64,000 nucleotides of DNA from JACVRW01 sp963826165 (GTDB lineage Bacteria > Actinomycetota > Thermoleophilia > Solirubrobacterales > Thermoleophilaceae), in contig CAWGWC010000003.1 of NCBI GenBank assembly GCA_963826165.1, positions 186,001-250,000 of the forward strand. Reading direction: 5' to 3'. The notes under the pieces were generated by a model that made no database searches, was not told where the DNA came from, and saw only the letters and a program-made list of their open reading frames with translations. Made by a program: the position numbers and the translations under genes. Positions 32,744 to 39,175 of this stretch are shown here, piece after piece. The stretch's first letter is position 1. Every line of letters begins with the position of its first letter.

Positions 32744-32964
32744 TCCGAGTAGGGCATCCCGTAGACGATCTCCCGGGCCTCCGCATCCGCCAGTTCGACG
32801 CCTCGCTCCTCCGCGGCTTCGCGGTACCAGCGAGACAGGCAGTTGCGACAGAACCCGGCAAGCTCCATCAGGTCGATGTTCTGAACATCGGTACGAGAGG
32901 CCAAATGCTCAAGCAGCCGCCGGAACGCGGCGGCCTCCAGCTCGGTGCGAGTGGCTTCGGCCAT
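32704..32964 (-). CDS. DUF1244-family protein
   Basis: An 86-residue protein. It contains the conserved core AAAFRRLLEHLASRTDVQNIDLM, the AGFCRNCLSRWY segment with two cysteines three apart, and AREIVYGMPYSEWKSKY, which match DUF1244 closely along their whole length. That family is known to me mostly from Proteobacteria, and its function is unknown; the CxxC is a possible metal or redox site. The gene overlaps the 5' end of the NlpC lipoprotein gene by 40 bases, which suggests translational coupling. The ATG at 32964 has no strong ribosome site. Confidence 0.88.
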   Translation of the reverse strand: MAEATRTELEAAAFRRLLEHLASRTDVQNIDLMELAGFCRNCLSRWYREAAEERGVELADAEAREIVYGMPYSEWKSKYQQERASG

Positions 32965-32985
32965 GGATCTGGAACGATAGGGAGG

Positions 32986-33288
32986 ATGACCACACCCGAC
33001 CGCCACTCGAGCAAGATCCCGACCGATCCCAGCGGGATCGACCAGCCCCACGACATTCTCGCCGCCGAGGAATTCGGCATCGGCACGCGTGACCCCCGCT
33101 TCCCCGCCGACCCCAGCGGCAGCCATGAGCCTCACGACATCCTCGCCGCCGAGGAGTTCGCCATGCCCGCTCCAGGCCCGGCGGCCGAGACTCCCGGCAT
33201 GGCCCGCCGCGCGGCCGATCCCCGCGCCCTGATTCCCGTCCTTCTGCTGGCGCTCATCGTGCTCGCCGTCCTGCGCCGGCGGGCCTGA
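32986..33288 (+). CDS. Tail-anchored small protein with PHDILAAEEF repeat
   Basis: A 100-residue protein with a strong GGGAGG site directly before ATG 32986. It has two nearly identical 17-residue repeats at 14-30 and 42-58, of the form DPSGxxxPHDILAAEEF, and ends in one C-terminal helix (ALIPVLLLALIVLAVLRRRA, residues 81-100) with a basic tail, which would anchor it with the repeats in the cytoplasm. No known domain is recognised. It stands 21 bases from the divergent DUF1244 gene and is followed two bases later by a ferredoxin gene, so it may share its transcript. Confidence 0.75.
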   Translation: MTTPDRHSSKIPTDPSGIDQPHDILAAEEFGIGTRDPRFPADPSGSHEPHDILAAEEFAMPAPGPAAETPGMARRAADPRALIPVLLLALIVLAVLRRRA

Positions 33289-33290
33289 TC

Positions 33291-33524
33291 TTGGCGGAGC
33301 TCTCACCGGCGAACCGGGTGGCGATCACCGTCGACCGGGCCCTGTGCATCGGCTCGGGCGACTGCGTGGACACCGCGCCCGACGTGTTCCAGCTCGACGA
33401 AGAGGACAAGGCCGTGGTGGTCGACCCGGACGGCGCCTCGGTCGACGACGTGCTGGCCGCCGCCGGCAACTGTCCGGTGGCGGCGATCTTCGTCGCCGGC
33501 GAGGACGGCGACCTCTACCCCTAG
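33291..33524 (+). CDS. [3Fe-4S]-type ferredoxin
   Basis: A 77-residue ferredoxin beginning with TTG. Cysteines are in LCIGSGDCVDTAPDVFQL (Cys-x5-Cys) and in GNCPVAAI, so only three cysteines are placed for the cluster, the pattern of actinobacterial [3Fe-4S] ferredoxins that give electrons to cytochrome P450s. It starts two bases after the tail-anchored protein and touches the VOC gene (stop 33524, start 33525). A P450 gene lies at 56 kb, but no P450 is adjacent; the direct partner is not evident. Confidence 0.93.
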   Translation: MAELSPANRVAITVDRALCIGSGDCVDTAPDVFQLDEEDKAVVVDPDGASVDDVLAAAGNCPVAAIFVAGEDGDLYP

Positions 33525-33872
33525 ATGGCTGTCCGGCGCATCATGCCCTACCACGAGTCAGCGGACTTCGACGCCACGCGCCTCTTCTACACGCGGGTGC
33601 TCGGGCTCGAGGAGGGCAGCTTCGGCGGCGGCTACATCGGCTTCGGATCCGGCGAGGCGCAGGTCGTCTTCGCGCCGCCGGGCGTCCAGCCAGTGCTGCC
33701 CGACATGGGCGTGGACCTCGACTCGCCCGAAGCCGTCGATGCGGCGCACGCCGAAGCCGTTCGGGCCGGGCACGAGGTCATCTACGGCCCTGTGGACGAG
33801 CCCTGGGGTGTCCGTCGCTTCTTCGTTCGGGATCCGCATGGCGTCGTGATCAGCGTGCTGGCGCACGCCTGA
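33525..33872 (+). CDS. VOC-family (glyoxalase-like) protein
   Basis: A 115-residue vicinal-oxygen-chelate protein with two beta-alpha-beta-beta-beta modules: AVRRIMPYHESADFDATRLFYTRVLGLEEGS in the first and VEAVDAAHAEAVRAGHEVIYGPVDEPWGVRRFFVRDPHGVVISVLAHA in the second (the RDPxG turn is typical). The ATG follows the ferredoxin stop directly, so it is translated with it. Metal-binding side chains are not complete enough to name a reaction, and it may be a binding protein rather than an enzyme. Converges on the aldehyde dehydrogenase gene. Confidence 0.85.
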   Translation: MAVRRIMPYHESADFDATRLFYTRVLGLEEGSFGGGYIGFGSGEAQVVFAPPGVQPVLPDMGVDLDSPEAVDAAHAEAVRAGHEVIYGPVDEPWGVRRFFVRDPHGVVISVLAHA

Positions 33873-33890
33873 CCGGGATCAGCGACCTCC

Positions 33891-33917
33891 AGCGCCAGGC
33901 AGGGGTTTGCCGGCGCT
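33891..33917. terminator. Bidirectional terminator hairpin
   Basis: Between the convergent VOC and aldehyde dehydrogenase genes: stem AGCGCC-(a)-GGCA, loop GGGGTT, then TGCC-GGCGCT, a 10-pair stem with one bulge. Placed where both messages should end. Role inferred from position and structure. Confidence 0.55.
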
Positions 33918-35478
33918 AGCCGCGTCCGTAGACCAGCTTGAGCAGCCGGTCCACCAACTTCGTGCGGCGACTGCTGTAGGGCATCATGTGCAGCTCGCGC
34001 TTGAGGGGCGCGAAGCTCGTGACGAGCACGGTCTGCTTCTTCGTGTACTTGCGGATCCCGTCGGCACCGTGGCGGGAGCCGAGTCCGGACTGCTTCCAGC
34101 CCCCCATCGGCAGCTCGAGCGCCACGTAGTTGACCTGAGCGTCGTTGACCGTGACCGCGCCCGCCTCGATGCGGCGCGCCAGGCGCTCGCCCTTGCGGGC
34201 GTCCTTGGTCCAGACCGACGCCTGGAGGCCGTAGGGGGTGTCGTTCGACAGGCGCACGGCCTCGTCGGCGTCGGCCACCCGCATGATCGGCACCGTGGGG
34301 CCGAAGGTCTCTTCGCGCATGCAGTCCATGGTGTGGTCCACGTCCACGAGCACGGTGGGCTCGAACCAGTGCCCGCCGTCGTCGCGGCGGTTCCCGCCGG
34401 TGAGCACGCGTGCGCCCTTGTCGACCGCGTCGGTCACGTGGCGCTCGACGATGTCCGACTGCGGCGGGTGGATCATCGGGCCGAGGTCGGTCGAGCCCGG
34501 CCCCGCGGGCCGGCCCTGCCGCAGGGCGTTGACCTTGTCGGCCACGAGGCCCACGAACTCCTCGTAGATCGGCTCCTCCGCGTACACGCGCTCGGTGGAG
34601 ATGCAGGTCTGGCCGGCGTTCTGCATCGAGTAGTGGACGGCGGCGTTGGCCGCCCGCTCGAGATCTGCGTCGGCGCAGACGATCATCGGGTCCTTGCCGC
34701 CAAGCTCGAGTGCCACGGGGGTGAGCGTCTCCGCGGCGCGCGCCATGACCTTCTTGCCCGTGGCGGTCGAGCCGGTGAACATCACGAAGTCGACCTCGTC
34801 GATCAGAGCCTCGGCGGTCTCGCCGTAGCCCGGCACCACCTGGTAGACGTCCTCAGGCAGCCCGCACTCGCGCAGCATCTCGCCCATCAGCATCGAGGTG
34901 AGTGGCGTGACCTCCGACGGCTTGAGGAGCACGGCGTTCCCGGCGGCCAGCGCCGGGATGCAGTCTCCGAAGGAGTTGGTGAGCGGGTAGTTCCACGGTC
35001 CGATGACCCCCACGACCCCGACCGGGGCGTAGCGCACGATCAGCTTGCGCCCCTTGGCGAAGGGCGAGGCCGTCTTGACCTTCTCCTCGGCCAGGTACTT
35101 CTCGGCGTTGGCGGCCCAGAAGGCAAAGGCGCCCTCCGCGTACCCGATCTCGGCCATGAGAGCGTCCTCGTAGGCCTTGCCGGTCTCGGAGACGATCGTG
35201 TCGATCACGCGCTCGGAGTTGGTCGTGATCCACTTTCGGCAGCGGTTGAGGACGGCCGCGCGACCCTCGAAGCCGAGCGCCTCCCAGCCGGGCTGGGCGC
35301 GCCGGGCGCGGGCCACCAGCTCGGCCACCGCGTCGGGCTCCACCACCGCCACGCGGGCCACGGTCGCCCCCGTAGCCGGATCCTCGACCTCGATCGCCCG
35401 GCGCGCGGACGGCGAGGGGGGTGTCGGGGCCGACTGGGTCTCGGCGCCGGCTTCGGAATAGGTGCTCGTCTCGGCCAC
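33916..35478 (-). CDS. Aldehyde dehydrogenase (succinate-semialdehyde dehydrogenase-like)
   Basis: A 520-residue ALDH. After a 25-residue Ser/Thr/Ala-rich start the conserved sites are IGPWNYPLTNSF, FTGSTATGKKVM, catalytic-base Glu in LELGGKDPMIVC, and catalytic Cys in NAGQTCISTERVY, with GLGSRHGADGIRKYTKKQ near the end. The NAGQ(T)CI form is common in class 3-like and succinate-semialdehyde dehydrogenases. GTG start with AGGAGG five bases ahead. It ends an operon with the flavin monooxygenase and SDR genes, suggesting that it oxidises the aldehyde product of their pathway. Confidence 0.93.
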   Translation of the reverse strand: MAETSTYSEAGAETQSAPTPPSPSARRAIEVEDPATGATVARVAVVEPDAVAELVARARRAQPGWEALGFEGRAAVLNRCRKWITTNSERVIDTIVSETGKAYEDALMAEIGYAEGAFAFWAANAEKYLAEEKVKTASPFAKGRKLIVRYAPVGVVGVIGPWNYPLTNSFGDCIPALAAGNAVLLKPSEVTPLTSMLMGEMLRECGLPEDVYQVVPGYGETAEALIDEVDFVMFTGSTATGKKVMARAAETLTPVALELGGKDPMIVCADADLERAANAAVHYSMQNAGQTCISTERVYAEEPIYEEFVGLVADKVNALRQGRPAGPGSTDLGPMIHPPQSDIVERHVTDAVDKGARVLTGGNRRDDGGHWFEPTVLVDVDHTMDCMREETFGPTVPIMRVADADEAVRLSNDTPYGLQASVWTKDARKGERLARRIEAGAVTVNDAQVNYVALELPMGGWKQSGLGSRHGADGIRKYTKKQTVLVTSFAPLKRELHMMPYSSRRTKLVDRLLKLVYGRG

Positions 35479-35505
35479 GTGTCCTCCTGGATCGTTGAAG
35501 AAAAC

Positions 35506-36303
35506 CTACCCCGCGCGCGCCCGGCGGCGCTCACCCTGCTTGCGCAGGATCCCGACCGCGCGCAGGGAGTGTCGCCCGGCCATGGTGCTCGTGCGGGCCA
35601 CCCAGCCCCGCCAGCGCGGAATCACGGCCACGAGCTCCTTGGAGTCGAGCAGCGCGACGGTCCGGTCGGCCACCTCCTCGGCGCTCAACAGGCGAGGCGC
35701 GGAGTAGACCATCGCGGCGTCCTGGTCGTGCCGGCGTTCGCGCACCATCTCGGTGTCGGCGGCGTCCGGGCACACCGCGTGCACGGTGATGGGCAGCCGG
35801 GCCACGTTGAGGTCGCCCTGAAGCGAGGTGGTGAAGCCGAGCACCGCGTGCTTGGTGGCGGCGTACACCGCCAGGCCGGGGACAGGCGACAGTGCCGAGA
35901 GCGAGGCGATGTTGATCAGGTGCTTGTTCTGGCCGGGCCCGTCGCGCATGGCCTCCACGGCCGCGCGCGATCCGTACATCACGCCGAGCAGGTTCACGTC
36001 CACGAGCAGGCGCACCTCCTCGTCGGAGTGCTCCCAGGCCTTGACCGTGCGCAGCAGTCCGGCGTTGTTGACCCACACCTCGAGCGGCCCGCGTTCGGCG
36101 GCCAGCCGAGCCGCTTCGCGATGTCCGTCCGGATCGCGCACGTCGAGGACCATCGAGAAGCCACCCACCTGCTCGGCCGTGACGGCGGCGGACTCGGCGT
36201 CGATGTCGGTGCAGAGAACGGTGTAGCCACGGCCCGCCAGCCGGCGGGCCACCTCCCGCCCGAAGCCGCGGCCCGCTCCGGTGACCACGGCGACCCCCGC
36301 CAT
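35506..36303 (-). CDS. Short-chain dehydrogenase/reductase
   Basis: A 265-residue SDR. Cofactor motif VVTGAGRGFGREVARR; acidic LCTDIDAES after the second strand, favouring NAD(H); VNNAGLLRT; catalytic Ser in NIASLSALSPVPG and Tyr/Lys in YAATKHAVL. The last 40 residues are hydrophobic/basic. It stands between the flavin monooxygenase (TGATG overlap) and the aldehyde dehydrogenase (27-base gap), so it probably interconverts an alcohol and ketone in the same pathway. Confidence 0.92.
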   Translation of the reverse strand: MAGVAVVTGAGRGFGREVARRLAGRGYTVLCTDIDAESAAVTAEQVGGFSMVLDVRDPDGHREAARLAAERGPLEVWVNNAGLLRTVKAWEHSDEEVRLLVDVNLLGVMYGSRAAVEAMRDGPGQNKHLINIASLSALSPVPGLAVYAATKHAVLGFTTSLQGDLNVARLPITVHAVCPDAADTEMVRERRHDQDAAMVYSAPRLLSAEEVADRTVALLDSKELVAVIPRWRGWVARTSTMAGRHSLRAVGILRKQGERRRARAG

Positions 36304-37664
36304 CAGACGGACGAAGAGGCGGCCATGCGGTCGTCAGGCACGGCCACCGATCCGAGCGGCCGCCTGATGCCCTCGGCGCGGCGGCGCTCGGCGCGCAGCA
36401 GGCGCATGTAGGGCTGGTAGTCGACCTGGATCGTGTGGCGGGGCGAGGCCACGTAGCGCCGGCGCATCGCCTCCTCCTCGTCGGCGATCTCGGTGCGCAT
36501 GACCTCCGGCTCGGGAAGTGCCGCCCGGCCATCGAGCAGGTCGGCGATCCACTCGGCCTGCAGCTCGGCGATCGGCATGATCGCCCCGAGCGGCTGCACG
36601 AGGCCGACGAAGTAGAGGCCGGGCCGCTGTGGATGCACCACGCGCCGGAACAGCGAAACCCGGTTGCCGCCGGTCTCGATGACCTCGGAGGCCAGGAAGG
36701 GAAAGGTGATCTTGTAGCCCGTGCACCACACGATCGTGTCGACCTCGGCGCTCGTGCCGTCCACGAAGTGCACGCTCGAGCCGTCGATGCGGGCGATGTT
36801 GGGCTTGACCTTGATGCGCCCGTGACCGATGCGCGGCAGCAGGTCGGAGGAGATCGTGGGGTGCGCCTGGCCGAGCTTGTGGTCGGGCTTGGGCAGCCCG
36901 TAGGCCTCCATCTGGCCGGTGGCCTGCCTGAGCTGCTGCATGAACAGGAAGCGGGTGAAGCCGAAGGGCAGGCGAGACATCCAGCTCGGAGCGAGCTCGT
37001 CGGTGGGCTTGCCGCCGATGTACTTGGGGATCACGTAGGCGCCCCGGCGCATGGCCAGGTAGGTGATCTCCGAGTGGCGCGAGGTCTCCACCGAGATGTC
37101 CGTGGCCGAGTTGCCGATGCCGAGCACCAGCACCCGCTTGCCGATGAAGCGCTCGTCGGGCTCGCGGTAGTGATGGGCGTGCAGCTGCTCGCCGGTGAAG
37201 GTGTCCTGCCCCGGGAACGCCGGCTCGGGCCAGCGCGGGTCCCAGTGGTGTCCGTTGGCCACGAGCACCGCCTCGTAGCGGTGCACCGTCCCGTCCTCCA
37301 GGGTCACCTCGTAGCCGCCGCCGGGCCCGGCCTCGACGGCCGTGACCTCGGTGTTGAAGCGGATTCTGTCCCGGAAGCCGAAGTGGTCCACGTAGTCGTC
37401 GAAGTAGGCGGCGATCTGCGTGTGATGCGGATAGTCCGGATAGTCGTCCGGCATCGGGTAGGTGGCGTACTCCATCATCCGCCGCGAGGTGTTGATGAAC
37501 AGCGAGCGGTAGGCCGACGACATCCCGTTGTCGTTGTCGTAGCGCCAGTTGCCCCCGACCCCGGACCCCTTTTCAAAGCAGTCGAAGTCGATCCCGCGGG
37601 CGTGCAGCACCTGGCATGCGGCAATGCCGGATGACCCCGCGCCGATCACGCACACCGTGCCCAT
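36303..37664 (-). CDS. Flavin-containing monooxygenase (FMO-type)
   Basis: A 453-residue class B flavoprotein monooxygenase. FAD motif VCVIGAGSSGIAACQVL at about 4-20; NADPH motif VLVLGIGNSATDISVE near 178; between them FTGEQLHAHHYR fits the FMO fingerprint FxGxxxHxxx(Y/F)(K/R) rather than the Baeyer-Villiger form ending in WP. It would add one oxygen atom to a nucleophilic heteroatom or a carbonyl substrate. ATG 37664 (MGTVCVIG) is preferred to 37724, which would overlap the divergent hydrolase gene and include the inverted repeat. First gene of the FMO-SDR-ALDH operon. Confidence 0.93.
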   Translation of the reverse strand: MGTVCVIGAGSSGIAACQVLHARGIDFDCFEKGSGVGGNWRYDNDNGMSSAYRSLFINTSRRMMEYATYPMPDDYPDYPHHTQIAAYFDDYVDHFGFRDRIRFNTEVTAVEAGPGGGYEVTLEDGTVHRYEAVLVANGHHWDPRWPEPAFPGQDTFTGEQLHAHHYREPDERFIGKRVLVLGIGNSATDISVETSRHSEITYLAMRRGAYVIPKYIGGKPTDELAPSWMSRLPFGFTRFLFMQQLRQATGQMEAYGLPKPDHKLGQAHPTISSDLLPRIGHGRIKVKPNIARIDGSSVHFVDGTSAEVDTIVWCTGYKITFPFLASEVIETGGNRVSLFRRVVHPQRPGLYFVGLVQPLGAIMPIAELQAEWIADLLDGRAALPEPEVMRTEIADEEEAMRRRYVASPRHTIQVDYQPYMRLLRAERRRAEGIRRPLGSVAVPDDRMAASSSV

Positions 37665-37675
37665 GAAGCGCGACG

Positions 37676-37710
37676 AGCCTACCAAGTTGGCCAGCCAGCC
37701 AAGGTAGGCT
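37676..37710. promoter_or_regulatory. Shared operator between FMO operon and hydrolase
   Basis: Nested inverted repeat in the divergent promoter region: AGCCTACC ... GGTAGGCT outside (8/8) and TTGGC ... GCCAA inside, so 13 pairs with a three-base bulge. It is six bases from the hydrolase ATG and 11 from the monooxygenase ATG. A regulator is not encoded next to it. Confidence 0.6.
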
Positions 37711-37716
37711 TCGCCG

Positions 37717-38529
37717 ATGCCCACGATCGAAGCGAACGGCCAGACGCTCTACCACGAGGTGCACGGAGAGGGGGAGCCGCTGCTGTGCGTGATGGGGCTC
37801 GCCGCGGACGTCCTGGCGTGGACGCTCCAGGTGCCGGCCTTCTCGGCCGCGCACCGGACGATCATCTTCGACAACCGTGACGTGGGTCGTTCCTCGATGG
37901 CGGACTCGGACTACGAGATCGCGGACATGGCGGCCGACGCGCTGGCCCTGGCCGATGCGCTCGAGCTGGACAGCTTCCATCTGCTCGGCGTGTCGATGGG
38001 CGGGGCGATAGCGCAGGAAATGGCCTGTCGGGCGCCCGAGCGCATCCGGACGCTCACCCTCGCCGTGACCTTCGCCGCAGGCGGCCCCTGGGCCCGCAAG
38101 CTGAGCGAGGTCTGGGGCTCGCGCGTGCACAAGGTCACGCACGAGGAGCACATGGACGAGCTGATGCTGCTCAACCAGTCCGAGGAGTTCTTCGAGAACC
38201 CGCAGATGGTCGAGTTCGTTCGCGGGATGATGCTGAACAACCCGCATCCGCAGCCGCCCGACGCTTTCGGGCGCCAGCTCGCCGCGTCGAGCCGGCACGA
38301 CACCCGCGACCGGCTGGGCTCGCTGTCGCTTCCCGTGCATGTGGTCGGAGCCGAGCACGACATCCTCGTGCCGATCTGGAAGTCCCGCGAGCTGGCCGAG
38401 CTGATCCCGGACGCCAGGCTCACCGTGATCGAGCGCGCTCCGCATGGTTCGAACGTCGAGCGCGCCGAGGAGTTCAACCAGCTGGTGCTCGGCTTCATCG
38501 CCGAGACCAAGAGCGCCGCTACCGCCTGA
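37717..38529 (+). CDS. Alpha/beta-fold hydrolase
   Basis: A 270-residue hydrolase. Catalytic Ser in LLGVSMGGAIAQ; oxyanion start EPLLCVMGLAADVLAWTLQ; Asp in VVGAEHDILVP and His in ERAPHGSNVE. This is the layout of esterases and C-C hydrolases of the MhpC/aromatic-ester type. It is divergent from the monooxygenase operon across a palindrome, and an ester or lactone hydrolase would be the next step after monooxygenation of a ketone. Substrate not known. The 3' end overlaps the remnant phosphatase gene by 11 bases. Confidence 0.9.
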   Translation: MPTIEANGQTLYHEVHGEGEPLLCVMGLAADVLAWTLQVPAFSAAHRTIIFDNRDVGRSSMADSDYEIADMAADALALADALELDSFHLLGVSMGGAIAQEMACRAPERIRTLTLAVTFAAGGPWARKLSEVWGSRVHKVTHEEHMDELMLLNQSEEFFENPQMVEFVRGMMLNNPHPQPPDAFGRQLAASSRHDTRDRLGSLSLPVHVVGAEHDILVPIWKSRELAELIPDARLTVIERAPHGSNVERAEEFNQLVLGFIAETKSAATA

Positions 38530-38822
38530 GCATTCGCTCGCGCAGGGCGGCCAGATCGGCGTCGGTCAGGCCGCCCTCGCGCAGCCGCAGCTCGAGTTCG
38601 CCCTCGTCGATCAGGGCGCTGAGGAGGCGCCTGGGCCACGGCCGCACGACGCGCGCGCTGCGCTCGGGAAGCGCTCGAGGTGGGCCCCGCGGGAGTCAGG
38701 CGATCGAGCGAGTCGGCCCGGACGACTGCGCCCCAGCGCGTGGTGCCGCCCCCGGTGGCGGGCAGGCCGCCGAGGTCGCGGGCGTTGTGGACGCCGTCCA
38801 GGTCGAGGTGCCGGGCAGCGCT
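38519..38822 (-). pseudogene. Tyrosine phosphatase remnant with internal deletion
   Basis: In this otherwise gene-less 290-base stretch the minus strand reads, without a start codon, RHLDLDGVHNARDLGGLPATGG then RWGAVVRADSLDRLTPAG (about 38687-38820), the opening of Tyr/Ser phosphatases of the Y_phosphatase3 family. Further on, in another frame, ELELRLREGGLTDADLAALR then ERMLRR and stop (38519-38640), the end of the same family. The middle, including the HCxxGKDRTG-type active site, is gone. About 100 codons remain of a normal 250 or so. It lies directly behind the STAS gene. Confidence 0.75.
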
Positions 38823-39175
38823 CAGGACAGCTCGGACACGGCCGTCTGAACGTCGGCGCTGATCGGCGCCGCGCGGTCGAACTCCACGATCTCGAGCACC
38901 CGGGCCACCGGGCGGCCCTCCGGCGCGACCACTCTCAGCTCCTGGCGACGGCTTGACAGGCGCCGCACGAGCCCGAACAGCATGGCCACTCCACTCGAGT
39001 CGATGAACTCGAGGTCGGACATGTCGACCACGAGGCCGCGGGCGTTCATGGGCATGGCCTCTGCGATCCGCTCACCGGTCCCCGATGCGCCGGCGATGTC
39101 CAGCTCCCCGGTGAGGCGCGCGACCACCACGTCGCCACGTTCCTCGATTGCGAGCTCGACGAGCCCCTCGTTCAC
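38822..39175 (-). CDS. STAS-domain anti-sigma factor antagonist
   Basis: A 117-residue STAS protein. The loop MSDLEFIDSSGVAMLFGLV carries the phosphorylatable Ser of SpoIIAA/RsbV proteins, and the first half (VVVARLTGELDIAGASGTGERIAEAM) is the canonical strand-helix. When unphosphorylated such proteins bind the anti-sigma kinase and free a sigma factor. The ATG overlaps the stop of the large SpoIIE/HATPase protein upstream (ATGA), which carries both the phosphatase and kinase domains that would act on it. Confidence 0.93.
   Translation of the reverse strand: MNEGLVELAIEERGDVVVARLTGELDIAGASGTGERIAEAMPMNARGLVVDMSDLEFIDSSGVAMLFGLVRRLSSRRQELRVVAPEGRPVARVLEIVEFDRAAPISADVQTAVSELS

Noticed and set aside
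33907..36411. Plus-strand open frame of over 800 codons
   Set aside because: Antisense shadow of the aldehyde dehydrogenase and SDR genes.
36303..37664. Baeyer-Villiger monooxygenase assignment
   Set aside because: The fingerprint between the two Rossmann motifs reads FxGxxxHxxxYR, the FMO form, not the Baeyer-Villiger form ending in WP; activity on ketones is possible but not indicated by the motif.
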